From Adiantum capillus-veneris (taxonomy: Eukaryota > Streptophyta > Polypodiopsida > Polypodiales > Pteridaceae), in contig CM043968.1 in assembly GCA_014529385.2 (NCBI GenBank), forward strand, positions 25,095,013-25,159,012: 64,000 bases of DNA, written 5' to 3'. Both the position numbers and the translations under genes were made by a program. The notes under the pieces were generated by a model. That model did not search any database. It was not told the DNA's origin and saw only the letters and a program-made list of their open reading frames with translations. Below are positions 11,405-23,804 of the stretch, piece by piece. Within the stretch, counting starts at the first letter, position 1. Every line of letters starts with the position of its first letter.

Positions 11405-12224
11405 AGAAAATCATTTGGGTTGGTTAGATATTAGATATTTAATGACACATGTGATGGAATTGGGTTATGATTTATGATTTTGGATTGATCATGAAGTGGT
11501 TCTGATGGTTTATGGTGGATATGTAAGGGTAGAGACCCTGTACAATCTCACTGCTTGTAAAATATTGTCTGTGCATATGGAAGATGCTATTGAAATTGGA
11601 CTCATGTGTTATGTTTCTCATGGAAGTGTTGCTACAACACTACGATCACCTACATTGCTTAGCCTTAGACAAAAGGATCGATGACTTGGGGCTTTGCTCG
11701 ATCGGGTTTGTTGCCTAGGTTTTTTTTTTGTTAGTTAGGCTCATCTACACGGTTAGAGCGTCGAGGTTGAATGACCTACATGGCTAATGCGTCAGGGATC
11801 TTGCCTTGTCTTTGCCTAGACACCTAATGCTGGGCATTGAAGAGGCGTGGTGCCTAAACTAGTATAGTCGGTGTTTATATTCTACCACCTACTGGTATTT
11901 GGGATCCTTTTAGAGCTCGGGTTCATGAAGGGAAGCAAAACTGCCTTCCTCTATGTCTGACTCAGGTAGGTTCGAGGTGTTCTGGCTCGCTCCTTGAAAA
12001 AATATATTCTCTCTGTTTGTAGTAGAGCAAAAGTGGATGGGTGGAACAGCCGATCCCTACATAAGGTCCAGTGCTCTGCTAATCATTCATATCTTTGATG
12101 TTATGGTATACCCAAATTTTGGTTATTGCATTAGTTCATGGTTGCCTTTTTTATTTAAATGGCACATTTAAAGATTTTCTTTTGTCATTCTCACATGTCT
12201 TTATGCACTCTATTTCACCCTCCA

Positions 12225-12230
<6 letters not shown>

Positions 12231-12294
<64 letters not shown>
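12231..12294. repeat. (CT)n(TA)n compound microsatellite
   Basis: About 27 bases of CT followed by about 37 bases of TA. The unit B equivalent (19674-19793) is nearly twice as long. Confidence 0.95.
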
Positions 12295-12297
<3 letters not shown>

Positions 12298-12568
12298 CAA
12301 CAATGTGATGTACACTTATATTCACCCTTCACCTTGTTATTTTTCTTGAGTATGCTTTCATTCATATCACCCATTCAGAGATAGCACTAGTGGTTAGGTG
12401 CCTTTGGATGTAGTCCAACTCATAGTCTAAACTCCATGCTTTGTCCAAGACTGAGAGCTCCTTCCCTGTGCAAATGCTTTTGCAACTCTGATGTATATTG
12501 AAATTATATAAAAGTATAAAATTATATATTTTTTGCATAGACCCCTGGGAAGGGGTATCTCTGACTTG

Positions 12569-13224
12569 GTATTAGAGAAATAGGTTAGCCTAAATCCTTG
12601 TACTAGTTGGGTTAGTCATGTATCATGTACGCATTTATGCATGCTATTTGAGAAACAATACTATATTCGCAATGCATTTATGAGCGATGTTGATTGGTGA
12701 AACTTGTTTGAGTTGTCTTCTTGTATGGATTTATGTGGGATTGCGATTCGATAAATTGATTGGAGTGTCATATAAGTGTATTAATAATTTCTTTGAATAC
12801 TTATTTTGTACTTAACAAATGGCTCCTAAGGTGACGTCTGAATGCAAGGGGAATGAGGTTTTGTCCATAGTGTTCAACAATATGGAAACATGGTTACCGA
12901 GGGATGCAAGGAAAGTGTTTTTATCCAAAGAATGGGACCAAATTCTTTGCAACACCAGAGACCATGACGTATTATAAGAGTCTTTACCTTACTTGCCATC
13001 AAGAACCCTTCTACCAATTCTTTATCTACATCCATGACAACCCGAGGGATTGGTTTGCTAACCTTAGGCTACTTCAACTTAGGATGTGGCTAGGCTTAGA
13101 AGATATGTACTACTACTTGGCAATGCATTTACAAATGCTCAAAATTTTTGAAGTTTCCAAGAAGTTTGAAGCACTTAAAACTATCAAAGGGAAAGAAAAT
13201 CTAGAGGATAACTATAGACCATAA
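12569..13224 (+). pseudogene. possible 5' part of a plus-strand LTR element (PBS-like site plus gag-like ORF)
   Basis: At 12569 the sequence ttggtattagag resembles a decayed Met-tRNA PBS; the unit B copy (about 20056) reads ttggtataagagc, closer to the consensus. About 250 bp on, an ATG at 12821 opens a frame beginning MAPKVTSECKGNEVLSIVF that runs into stops. Another frame (12904-13224) is open for 106 codons with no domain I can name. The combination suggests an LTR element whose LTR is the region 11369-12568, but no LTR ends were verified. Confidence 0.3.
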
Positions 13225-13799
13225 TATCATATGAGAGTTCTAATAGAATACCCACTTATGAGAGTTAAAAGAGTATTTAGAGAGTTTGTCCCAAAGCATC
13301 GGTATATTGTAAGAAGCCATAAAAATCAGATTTTGATGAATAAAGAGCATATACTAAATTTTTCTATCCATGTGTACTAAGTCTTCTATTTACTTGTCAT
13401 GTTTTTAGATGGATCTCCTTAACAGTCTAGATGAACTCTTGAGTGACTTTGCGAGAAATGTATTTTTCAACTATGCAGTTGGATTCATTGGGGAGTTAAA
13501 GTGGTTTGAGCTTCCAAGGGGACTAGAGATTATCTTATTTTGAACTCCTACGTAGCATGGGAATTGTATGTCGACGCACAACATGAACACCATCGTTTCT
13601 TATAAATAATGGAGACACGTAGTGCCAACTCTCCATCATAATTTTGTATGGTACTATTGTACTTTACAAACAAAGAGAAAAAAAAACTATTTCCTTCCAT
13701 AGCTTTCCAGCATATAATTTCCTTTAAAAACATAAAAACTAAGTCTATGTGAATAATGTACTCCCTTAAAGCCTATAAACAGTATTAATAGAAGTATGT

Positions 13800-14526
13800 T
13801 TGACTTGATTACCTTTTGGAGAGAAATTGTCAGAAAAGTGAATAACAAAGGGATCTCCAAGCTCTCACATTTTTGGGACAAGGACAACTATTACTGGAAG
13901 GATGTGGGATAGTTGGTGGTGCATCATAAATTGAATATGAAGGAGAAGCCCTTGATCAGTATAGAAGTTGTGTAACTGTCCAATGCTTATCTTTAGGATG
14001 GAGCTCTATTGAAAAGCTTGGCATTGGTCCAAGGACAGATCGATTGCACTTCCCAAAATATTTGAAAGATCTAACAAGCCAAGCTGTAAATTGGGTTGGT
14101 TTACTCCATCATCAAGTTATGGAGGGTGAATAGGTCGTAAGAGAAGTGGGTGAGGAGTATAAACAATATTTGGGAGGTTAAATGGCCAAAATCAATGACG
14201 ATATTCACTTGTAAGGGGTTGTGGGGGCTATCCCAACTAGGAATAATAATCTTGCTAGAGGGATTGGCCTAGACAGTTTCTTTGAGTGCAATGCAGCTTC
14301 AAAGGATCCCTTAAATCTATTTAAAGAATGCTCCAACGTTAGAGGATCCCTTAAATCTATTAAAAAAATGCCTCTCCTTGGAGGGTCTTTCTGCAAAAAT
14401 CTGCAAATAGGTGTAGTGTCGTGGAAGGTACTCTTCTTCAAAAATGATTTGGTTATGGGAGGGAGAAGATTTCAAAACGAAGCGATTTTGATATACACAC
14501 AAATTAAAAAAAAAATTGCTACTTGA
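13800..14526 (+). pseudogene. LINE remnant, C-terminal zinc-binding domain of RT protein (unit A)
   Basis: The frame at 14221-14526 reads GAIPTRNNNLARGIGLDSFF then CNAASKDPLNLFKECSNVRG. This matches the reverse-transcriptase zinc-binding domain (zf-RVT) at the C-terminus of plant L1-type LINEs, where the pattern is G-x-LPTR-x-NL..RGI...C..C...EdplHLF.eC. One Cys is replaced (DSFFECNAA). The preceding 400 bp read as broken LINE-like sequence. No RT palm or endonuclease is present, so only the 3' part survives. Confidence 0.65.
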
Positions 14527-14674
14527 AGCAGGTTTGGTAAGCTCAAAACCTTCGCGTCTTTGAAACTGTGTGGTAGCTCAATTCCAAGATATCATGCATA
14601 AAAACGATGAACTTATATGTTTAATAAGGTCAAGAGTAGGGTCAAATGCACAAGCCAAAGAATAGAAATATGCA

Positions 14675-14697
14675 TGTGTGTGTGTGTGTGTGTCTGT

Positions 14698-14733
<36 letters not shown>
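14675..14733. repeat. (GT)n(GA)n compound microsatellite, unit A
   Basis: A GT tract passing directly into a GA tract. In unit B the same flanks meet at 23553-23638, after the extra 1.4 kb. Confidence 0.95.
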
Positions 14734-14736
<3 letters not shown>

Positions 14737-14904
14737 CACGTGGAGCCAGTGTCTCCTAGACGTCTCTCGCCTTTGCTTTATTCTTTCTCCTTTTCCCAAA
14801 GCTAGGTATCTTGTGAGATTTCCCTCGATGAGACATGCGTACAAAGCTACTCATGATACATATTGGACTAAAGTAACAAAGTGAATGTTGACCTTTGCGT
14901 GTTA

Positions 14905-15900
14905 AAATCAAACCTAGAAAGAAATTCTTATGTTCCTTAAATGAAAGTTTAATTTACAACTAAAGAAATGATTTTTAAATCAAAGAGTGAAAAAAAGAAA
15001 GGATCCATTTACAAATTAAGCAAAGATAATAAAAAGAAGAATGAAGTGAGTTTTAAATGAAGGGACCAAGTTATAATGATGAAAAGACCATTTACAATAT
15101 AAATAAAAATTATTTCAAAAGCTTCTTTTTAAAACAACGAAGACAAATTTTTTTCTACATCAACAACTAAAGAAAATTGCACAGTTTGCTCACCCACCCC
15201 CCTATGGCCTCTCTAGGCCAAAAAGGCCAAGAAAGCATAACTACTTATGCACCACAATTGTGAGTGACTTTATTAGAATGCCACCAAAAAATTACAAATC
15301 AGCCTAAGCTCACACCCACCCTTAACGGCCAGATGGTTACATGGTTAAATCAGAAAAGTATCTACTAACGTACTATTACCAAAAGCCCAATCCTTCACAC
15401 CGCAAGGTTTGAACGAATGGCGAGGGTCGCCCTAAGCCAATCATCCGAGCTTTTCCCTTTTCCTAACATAAACATGAACTCCTTGCTTTCTTGCATTATC
15501 TCGGAGAAGCTAGCCACAAAGAGGACACTATCAAAGACGAATGTCATATGTAGTCTTCGTCAAGATCCTTTTTTTAATTTTTATTATAGCAAGACTCATA
15601 ATTTGTGAGTGGATTGTATTAATCATATCATAAAATTCTAGAGCCGATCTCAAGCTCTGATCGAGCCTTGAGATGCATAAGCCTACAAGCCGGATGCTTA
15701 CCGTCTCGCAAAGAAACCTATCACCACAGAATGTGAAAAAAAATTATAGGCTTTACTTCTCGTCTGTTGATAACACGACATGGTTAGTCCGACACCAATC
15801 ATCCAAGTATTGCCAAGGAGAAGAAAGTTTGAAGGACTTTTATGTCCTTTATCAATGGATGGATCGTTTCATTTCACAACCTTAGAAGACTTGAAGTTCC
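14905..15900 (-). mobile_element. U repeat copy 1: retroposon 3' ends with terminal hairpin
   Basis: Dispersed repeat also seen at about 23805-24790 (unit B), 38770-39370 (partial) and 51424-52200. On the minus strand it contains TAATA/CAATC followed by a stem CTCACAATTGTGAG-like sequence and then TTTTGC or TCTTGC with A-rich sequence (near 15250 and 15600). This looks like the 3' terminus of a non-LTR retroposon. No coding capacity was seen. Confidence 0.5.
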
Positions 15901-16275
15901 TTTCGTTCATTTATACATATATAATGGGGGGAGGGATTCCGGGCCCCCCTCCTTGCCACATGGCATTTTCTCCTCAATCCGATTCCTTTGGGCTATGACC
16001 TATGCGCAAAGAGGGAGAGAAAGATCCCATTACTAATTAGCCTAGGTAGTCTCGGGAGTCAGAATGTGTGTGCATGCTGAAGAAACCTTTGTGTGCCAAC
16101 AATCGCCCGTGGGGCACCATTGGACAGGGCCGGTGGCTGTCAGGAGGTGCAATGACTGATTTGGATTGCAAGACCCAGGTCCCTGCGCTGAGAGAGATAA
16201 CCCTTTTAGTGTAGTCTGTGTGCGGATGAGACTCGAGAGGCCCAAAGGGAGAGAAATATGACAATGCTTTGATGG

Positions 16276-16281
<6 letters not shown>

Positions 16282-16339
<58 letters not shown>

Positions 16340-16379
16340 CAACCCATTACCCATGTGCTTTTACTTGCGAGCGTCTGAC

Positions 16380-16455
<76 letters not shown>
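16282..16455. repeat. GA / 47-bp island / GT / GA microsatellite cassette, unit A
   Basis: A long GA tract, then an island (aacgcaacccattacccatg... cgtctgacttg, about 16335-16380), then GT and GA. The same island between the same tract types occurs at 25188-25377 (unit B) and, independently of the duplication, at 36490-36670. Confidence 0.9.
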
Positions 16456-16456
<1 letters not shown>

Positions 16457-16648
16457 GCTACCCACACAGCAGCGTTCAAAGAAAAAGTTAATTTCACAAA
16501 CATACGAAATGCCCTTTAGGGTAGTTCCAAAGAGGAGAAATTTTTAACTCTATTTTCTTAAACGGATGTTCTCCTTAAATAGATTGTGTTGATTTTTCAA
16601 CCAGTTCAAGGCTAAGATGAGGCACACTTTTCCAACACACTGTTTGAC

Positions 16649-16652
<4 letters not shown>

Positions 16653-16747
<95 letters not shown>
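16653..16747. repeat. (GT)n(GA)n compound microsatellite, unit A
   Basis: About 79 bases of GT followed by about 16 of GA. The unit B copy (25575-25715) has about 107 of GT and 34 of GA. Confidence 0.95.
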
Positions 16748-16864
16748 TGTGCTAGAGATTGTGTTCCCCATGGTGAGGAATTGACGATGACCATTGCTAT
16801 CGTAGTAATTAGGCGAGACGACTTGTATTGAGTAGTGGAGTGCGGGAGGCAGCTCTAGGAAGCA

Positions 16865-17240
16865 AACTTAGGACTCGAGGAGGACAACTGAGGTCAATGC
16901 GACTCGAGCAGGACCACAGAGGTCAGTGTCTTGCCTCACATTAGGCAGCATCTCGCCTTTCAATACGAAAGCTACTTTGAGTTCAGCAACCCACCTTTGA
17001 ATGCAAAGGTTGCTCTCATGAGACCTTGCATCATGCAACGTCCCGCCTTTCAGTGTGAAAGCTGCTCTCATCAGACTATTGTCGAGGTGCCAATGTCATT
17101 TTCAAATGTGGCGTTTTGATAGCCTCTAAAAGGGGGAGGGATTTCGACCCCTCCTGACACATGGCAAAAGTTGGTTCGTCTGGCATTTTTAGGTAGTGTG
17201 CCCTACACGAAGGGTGACAATGACAGAGAGTATGTACTTC
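16865..17240. repeat. R repeat copy 1 with hairpin array
   Basis: About 370 bp beginning aacttaggactcgaggagga and containing three short inverted repeats: CTTTCaatacGAAAG (about 16957), CCTTTGaatgCAAAGG (16994-17009) and CTTTCagtgtGAAAG (about 17047). It ends with agggggagggatttcgaccc and tttttaggtagtgtgccct. Other copies lie at 25832-26205, 30400-30942 and 30943-31528. Confidence 0.85.
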
Positions 17241-17249
17241 ATGTGTCAT

Positions 17250-18806
17250 TTTCTATAGTGCATCATATTTTGATTGCATGGCAGCCATCCAATTTTTTGA
17301 ATTCTGTGCTTCAACAAAAGATAGAGGTTCATCAACATCATCTAAGCTCACAGCCAAAGCATAACAATCTGATGCATAAGATGCATGGCGAGAGCCTGAG
17401 TGAGTGCGACTAGAAAAAGGTGCATCCAATTTTTTGTCACGCAATGAATGCATGAGCCATTTTGGCATACCTCTAGCCTGCTCATTTTTAGCCCTTTCCT
17501 CATCATGTACATCTGCATTAGTAATAGGCTGATATGTGTCATTTTCAAAAACCCCCATAGGCTATACATTTGCCTCATTGGAGTTTACATTCGTACTTCC
17601 ACCACTAAAAAGAGGCAACAAAGTGTCATAAATGTCTTGTGATCTTACATTATTGTCTGTAGTACATGACAGCAAAGGCTGAACAGAATCTTCCACAAAC
17701 ACAACATCATGTGAGACTAAAATACGCTTTGTTTGCGGATGTACAACCTGTAACCTTTGCTTTCAACACTATAACCAACAAAAATACATTTGACAACCTT
17801 ATCATCCAATTTTCAATGCTGTGTTTGTGGCACCAAAGTATATGCCAAACAACCAAAAGCACACATGTGCTCCATAGAAGGTTTTCTAACATGCCATGCT
17901 TCTTATGGAGTAATAGACCACAAAGCTTTTGTAGGACACCTATTTAGTACCTAAGTGGCACACATGATGGCCTCAAGCCAAAAAGAATGCGGCAAAGCTT
18001 GACTTTTGACCATATATCGTGCCGTTTTCGTAAGTGACATATTTTTCTTCTCAGGAACACCATTTTGTTGAGGCATATAAGGCACTGTACATTGGTGTTT
18101 TATCCCACAACTAGCCAAAGATTTATTAAATTCATGAGACATATACTCCCCTCCTCGATCAGAACGGAGGGTGCCCATAGTACATTTTGAGATATTTTCA
18201 ACCATAGACAGAAATTGTTTGAAGCACATAAAAAATTTGGACTTAGCTTTAAGCAAAAATACCCATCCATGCCTGGAGTAATCATCAATTAAATTCATGA
18301 AGTAAAGGTAATTTCCCAAGGATGGGGTTTGCATGGGCCCACAAACATCACTATGCACAAGCTGCAACCTGCATGTGACCCTTTGGAAACTTAAAACACT
18401 ACATTTTACCCAAAATACAGCCTTCCTAAACATGTTTGACGTAGCAAACTCGCAAAATTCAAATGACCAAAATGTGCATGCCAAAGTTTTACATCTGATA
18501 GAAATAGCTTTTGAATCCAAAACTGCATTTGCAAACTCTACTCACACTTGTCATACAAAGTGAGCTTAAACAACCCATGGCATAAAATTCCAGATGCAAC
18601 AATTTCATCACCGAAACTGAGATCATGGACTATACATCTGTCATCCACAAACTTGACTACAAGTCCAAGTCTAGCAAGTGCATATATAGACAAAAGATTC
18701 TTCTTGATCCCAAGTACATAAACTGCATCAACAAGTGTGAAAGAATTGCCATTTGCAGCAATAATCACAATCTTTCCAACTCCCTGAACCAGATAAGAGG
18801 CATTGT
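17250..18806 (-). pseudogene. Ty1/copia fragment, unit A (protease-side pol and integrase)
   Basis: Minus-strand order is protease remnant (18538-18810), GAG-pre-integrase, integrase (17951-18520), then the start of the RT region. The integrase shows LVHSDVCGPM (first Asp), LRSDRGGEYMS (second Asp) and QNGVPEKKN (catalytic Glu; usual form NGVAER). The region 17253-17558 ends at AQNSKNWMAAMQSKYDAL, the first motif of copia RT, and is cut there by an unrelated repeat. RT and RNase H are absent. Gag and LTR are absent because the duplication junction cuts the element at 18806. Confidence 0.88.
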
Positions 18807-19668
18807 TCACATTTAATTATCCCATATTAAATGATCAGTTTAATATGAGAAAATCATTTGGGTTGGTTAGATATTAGATATTTAATGACACATGTGATGG
18901 AATTGGGTTATGATTTATGATTTTGGATTGTATCATGAAGTGGTTATGATGGTTTATGGTGGATATGTAAGGGTAGAGACCCTGTACAATCTCACTGCTC
19001 GTAAAATACTGTTTGTGCATATGGAAGATGCTATTGCAATTGGAATCATGTGTTATGTTTCTCATGGAAGTGTTGCTACAACACTAGGATAACCTACATT
19101 GCTTAGCCTTAGACAAAAGGATTGATGACTTGGGGCTTTGCTCAATCGGGTTTGTTGCCTAGGTTTTTTTTTTGTTAGCTAGGCTCATCTACACGGTTCG
19201 GGCGTCGAGGTTGAATGACCTACATGGCTAATGCGTCAGGGATCTTGCCTTGTCTTTGCCTAAACACGTAATGATGGTCATTGAAGAGGCGTGGTGTCTA
19301 AACTAGTATAGTCAATGTTTGTATTCTACCACCTACTGGTATTTTGGATCTTTTTAGAGCTCGGGATCATGAAGGGAAGCGAAACCGCCTTAGTCTATGT
19401 CTGACTCAGGTAGGTTAGAGGTGTTCTGGCTCACTCCTTGAAAAAATAAATTCTGTCTGTTTGTAGTAGAGAAAAAGTGGATGGGTGGAACAGCCGATCC
19501 CTACATAACGTCCAGTGCTCTGCTAGTCATTCATATTTTTGATGTTATGGTATACCCAAATTTTGGTTATTTCATTAGTTCATGGTTGCCTTTTTTATTA
19601 AAATGGCACATTTAAAGATTCTCTTTTGTCATTCTCACGTGTCTTTATGCACTCTTTTTCACCCTCCA

Positions 19669-19795
<127 letters not shown>

Positions 19796-21279
19796 CAACA
19801 ATGTGATGTACACTTATATTCACCCTTCACCTTGTTATTTTTCTTGAGTATGCTTTCATTCATATCACCCATTCAGAGATAGCACTAGTGGTTAGGTGCC
19901 TTTGGATGTAGTCCAACTCATAGTCTAAACTCCATGCTATGTCCAAGACTGAGAGCTCCTTCCCTGTGCAAATTCTTTTGCAACTCTTATGTATATTGAA
20001 ATTATATAAAAGTATAAAATTATATATTTGTTGCATAGACCCCTGGGAAGGGGTATCTCTGACTTGGTATAAGAGCAATAGGTTAGCCTAATCCTTGTAC
20101 TAGTTGGGTTAGTCATGTATCATGTACGTATTTATGCAAGCTATTTGAGAAACAATACTGTATTTGCAATGCATTTATGAGCGATGTTGATTGGTGAAAC
20201 TTGTTTGAGTTGTCTTATTGTATGGATTTATGTGGGATTGCGATTCGATAAATTGATTGGAGTGTCATATAAGTGTATTAATAATTTCTTTCAATACTTA
20301 TTTTGTACTTAACAAATGGCTCCTGAGGTGACGTCTGAATGCAAGGGGAATGAGGTTTTGTCCATAGTGTTCAACAATATGGAAACATGGTTACTGAGGG
20401 ATGCAAGGGAAGTGTTTTTATTCAGAGAATGGGACCAAAGTCTTTGCAACACGAGAGACCATGACGTATTGAAAGAGTCTTTACCTTACTTGCCATCAAG
20501 AACCCTTCTACCAATTCTTTATCTACATCCATGCTAACCTTAGGCTTCTTCAACTTAGGATGTGGCTTATAGGCTTAGAAGATATGTACTACTACTTGAC
20601 AATGCATTTACAAATGCTCAAAATTTATGAAGTTTCCAAGAAGTTTGAAGCACTTAAAACTATCAAAGGGCAAGAAAATCTAGAGGATAACTATAGACCA
20701 TAATATCATTTGAGAGTTCTAATAGAATACCCAATTATGAGAGTTAAAAGAGTATTTAGAGAGTTTGTCCCAAAGCATCGGTATATTGTAAGAAGCCATA
20801 AAAATCAGATTTTGATGAATAAAGAGCATAGACTCAATTTTTCTATCCATGTGTACTAAGTCTTCTATTTCCTTGTCATGTTTTTAGATGGATCTCCTTA
20901 ACAGTCTAGATGAACTCTTGAGTGACTTTGCGAGAAATGTATTTTTCAACTATGCAGTTGGATTCATTGGGGAGTTAAAGTGGTTTGAGCTTCCAAGGGG
21001 ACTAGAGATTATCTTAGTTTGAACTCCTACGTAGCATGGGAATTGTATGTTGACGCACAACATGAACACCATCGTTTCTTATAAATAATGGAGACACGTA
21101 GTGCCAACTCTCCATCATAATTTTGTATGGTACTATTGTACTTTACAAACAAAGAGAAAAAAAAATTATTTCCTTCCATAGCTTTCCAGCATATAATTTC
21201 CTTTAAAAACTTAAAAACTAAGTCTATGTGAATAATGTACTCCCTTAAAGCCTATAAACAGTATTAATAGAAGTATGTT

Positions 21280-21987
21280 TGACTTGATTACCTTTTGGAG
21301 AGAAATTGCCAGAAAAGTGAATAACAAAGGGATCTCCAAGCTCTCACATTTTTGGGACAAGGACAACTATTACTGGAATGATGTGGGATAGTTGGTGGTG
21401 CATCATAAATTGAATATGAAGGAGAAGCTCTTGATCAGTATAGAAGTTGTGTAACTGTCCAATGCTTATCTTTAGGATGGAGCTCTATTGAAAAGCTTGG
21501 CATTGGTCCAAGGACAGATCGATTGCACTTCCCAAAACATTTGAAAGATCTAACAAGCCAAGCTGTAAATTGGGTTGGTTTACTCCATCATCAAGTTATG
21601 GAGGGTGAATAGGTCGTAAGAGAAGTGGGTGAGGAGTATAAACAATATTTGGGAGGTTAAATGGCCAAAATCAATGACGATATTCACTTGTGAGGGGTTG
21701 TGGGGGCTATCCCAACTAGGAATAATAATCTTGCTAGAGGGATTGGCCTAGACAGTTTCTTTGAGTGCAAAGCAGCTTCAAAGGATCCCTTAAATCTATT
21801 TAAAGAATGCTCCAACGTTAGAGGATCCCTTAAATCTTTAAAAAAAATACCTCTCCTTGGAGGGTCTTTCTGCAAAAATCTGCAAATAGGTGTAGTGTCG
21901 TGGAAGGTACTCTTCTTCAAAAATGATTTGGTTATGGGAGGGAGAAGATTTCAAAACGAAGAGATTTTGATATACACACAAATTTAA
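21280..21987 (+). pseudogene. LINE remnant, C-terminal zinc-binding domain (unit B)
   Basis: Copy of the 13800-14526 LINE fragment in the second duplication unit. The open frame 21700-21987 carries the same GAIPTRNNNLARG and KDPLNLFKEC motifs with a few substitutions. Same domain call and same loss of upstream RT. Confidence 0.65.
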
Positions 21988-22152
21988 AAAAAAATTCTAC
22001 TTGAAGCAGGTTTGGTAAGCTCAAAACCTTCGCGTCTTTGAAACTGTGTGGTAGCTCAATTCCAAGATATCATGCATGAAAACGATGAACTTATATGTTT
22101 AATAAGGTCAAGAGTAGGGTCAAATGCACAAGCCAAAGAATAGAAATATGCA

Positions 22153-23154
22153 CTTAGTTTGAGTGGTTGCTTGAATGGTTCCATCTAAAGAAAAAAAGAT
22201 CACTAATCATCGGCAAGATCTGCTAGATAAGGAAGAAACAAGGTCTCTCACTTATGCATTGTATAGCCCTTTTTGGAAAATTATCCCCTCAAGGCACATG
22301 TAGTGCTTGAGGTTCATTTTATATACTCTCCAAAAATAATATAACATCTCTACCCACAATTGTATGGAAAAGAGAAGAAGTAGTATTTTCAAGTACTTGT
22401 CTAATATAACAAGGTAAAGGATCATTATTATGGCTTGCTAGAAAATTGCAATACAAAAACATTTTTATTTACAAGAAATCTTTTGAAAGGATATAGAGAG
22501 GATCTATGATACTAATAGGACATGTTTTTTGAAGTGGTAATCATGGAAAAGCTAATTATTGATCAAATTGGGTCCAACTTGAAGTGTGAATAGTTTTCTA
22601 TAACATTTATCTCAAAAAGCAACAATGTAAAGAAATCAATGTGATTATTTCAATATAGGTTAAGATTTCAGAGTTAATATCGACAATGAAATGAATTCAA
22701 AGTATGATCGAACGACATTGAACCAAAAAAATTAGAGAGTTTTTAATGGAATCATGGGCATCATTCTCTTATCAAGTGGATTTTTTTCTTTTAAATGTTA
22801 CTTGACAATTTAATCAATATTGCAAAGGTCTAAACCTAATCTTTAAAACTACTATGCGGTCAACTTTCAATAAGAGGAATCTAGATTCCTTGATCACTCC
22901 CCACTTTTCCAAAGAAAGTGGAGTCATCTCCCATCGTCTCTCTCTCTCCATGGACTGCGCACCACCATCAGATGCATTTCCTTGTTCGCCTACACCATCA
23001 CTCGCCCACCCTGCATGCCTACTCCTGCATACGTCCCGCCTGCCCACACACAGAGCGGACTAATTTTTGTGCACTCACCTTCCTCTGGCGAGTCGATCTC
23101 TCGATGGATGGTATCGCTGATGGCCATAAAAAGAACTGAAGCGCATGGAGGCAA

Positions 23155-23193
<39 letters not shown>

Positions 23194-23478
23194 CTCGATG
23201 CGAGCTCAATACCTGCACCTGGCTGCTCCACAAGACCTGTGCCACAGCAGTATCCGTCCTCTCCAAACACCATCACTCCTCTTTCTATCACCCTCATTCT
23301 CCCTCTCTCGCTCTCTTCCCTATGCACATCTCGATAGTTGCCTAATGATGTGTAAGGTCTGCATTCAAGGCTATTGCACAGATCCTCGCGCTTGTCGACA
23401 ACCACTCTCCCATACATTTGCATGTCCTGCTGTCGAGCGTGCACACACACTCCATTTCTGATACCCTTCTGTGCCATG

Positions 23479-23529
<51 letters not shown>

Positions 23530-23550
23530 TCGAAATGCCTCCACTCGCCT
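22153..23550. other. 1.4-kb segment present only in duplication unit B
   Basis: In unit A the flanks are joined directly (atatgca then tgtgtgtg). In unit B the join is separated by this segment, which ends at gtgcatgtgtgtg. The shared tgca/gcatgtgtg suggests a microhomology deletion in unit A rather than an insertion in B. The segment holds two (GA)n tracts (23159-23190, 23482-23526) and no recognised gene. Confidence 0.7.
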
Positions 23551-23555
23551 GTGTG

Positions 23556-23638
<83 letters not shown>
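23159..23638. repeat. microsatellite cluster (GA)n, (GA)n, (GT)n(GA)n
   Basis: GA at 23159-23190 and 23482-23526, GT at about 23557-23599, then GA to 23638. Confidence 0.95.
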
Positions 23639-23639
<1 letters not shown>

Positions 23640-23804
23640 GTGGAGCTAGCGTCTCCTAGACGTCTCTCGCCTTTGCTTTATTCTTTCTCCTTTTCCTAAA
23701 GCTAGGTTTCTTGTGAGATTCCCCTCGATGAGACATGCGTACAGAGCTACTCATGATACATGTTGGACTAAAGTAACAAAGTGAATGTTGACCTTTGCAT
23801 GTTA

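Larger units (their letters stand above)
11369..18811. repeat. tandem segmental duplication, unit A (about 7.4 kb)
   Basis: Sequence from 11369 reappears in the same order and orientation from 18812. Landmarks present in both units: the catattaaa hairpin, (CT)n(TA)n, a gag-like start, the LINE C-terminus, (GT)n(GA)n, the U repeat, the R repeat and the copia fragment. Unit A ends at about 18806-18811 inside the copia element, and unit B starts at once. The matching point in unit B (about 27790) runs on into the rest of the copia element. This is the single novel junction expected of a tandem duplication. The join reads cattgttcac/atttaattatccc. Confidence 0.92.

Noticed and set aside
16037-16503. 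Long ORFs of Ser-Leu, Thr-His or Arg-Glu repeats (also 19598-19847, 25499-25799, 31667-31947, 38057-38353 and others)
   Set aside because: They are translations of (GA)n, (GT)n and (TA)n microsatellites, open in several frames at once; no gene is supported.
16868-17119. Identical short ORFs in both duplication units (16868-17071 and 25836-26039 minus; 16931-17119 and 25899-26087 plus)
   Set aside because: Conservation is due to the recent duplication, and the frames lie in the hairpin-rich R repeat with no stop-free preservation in copies 3 and 4.
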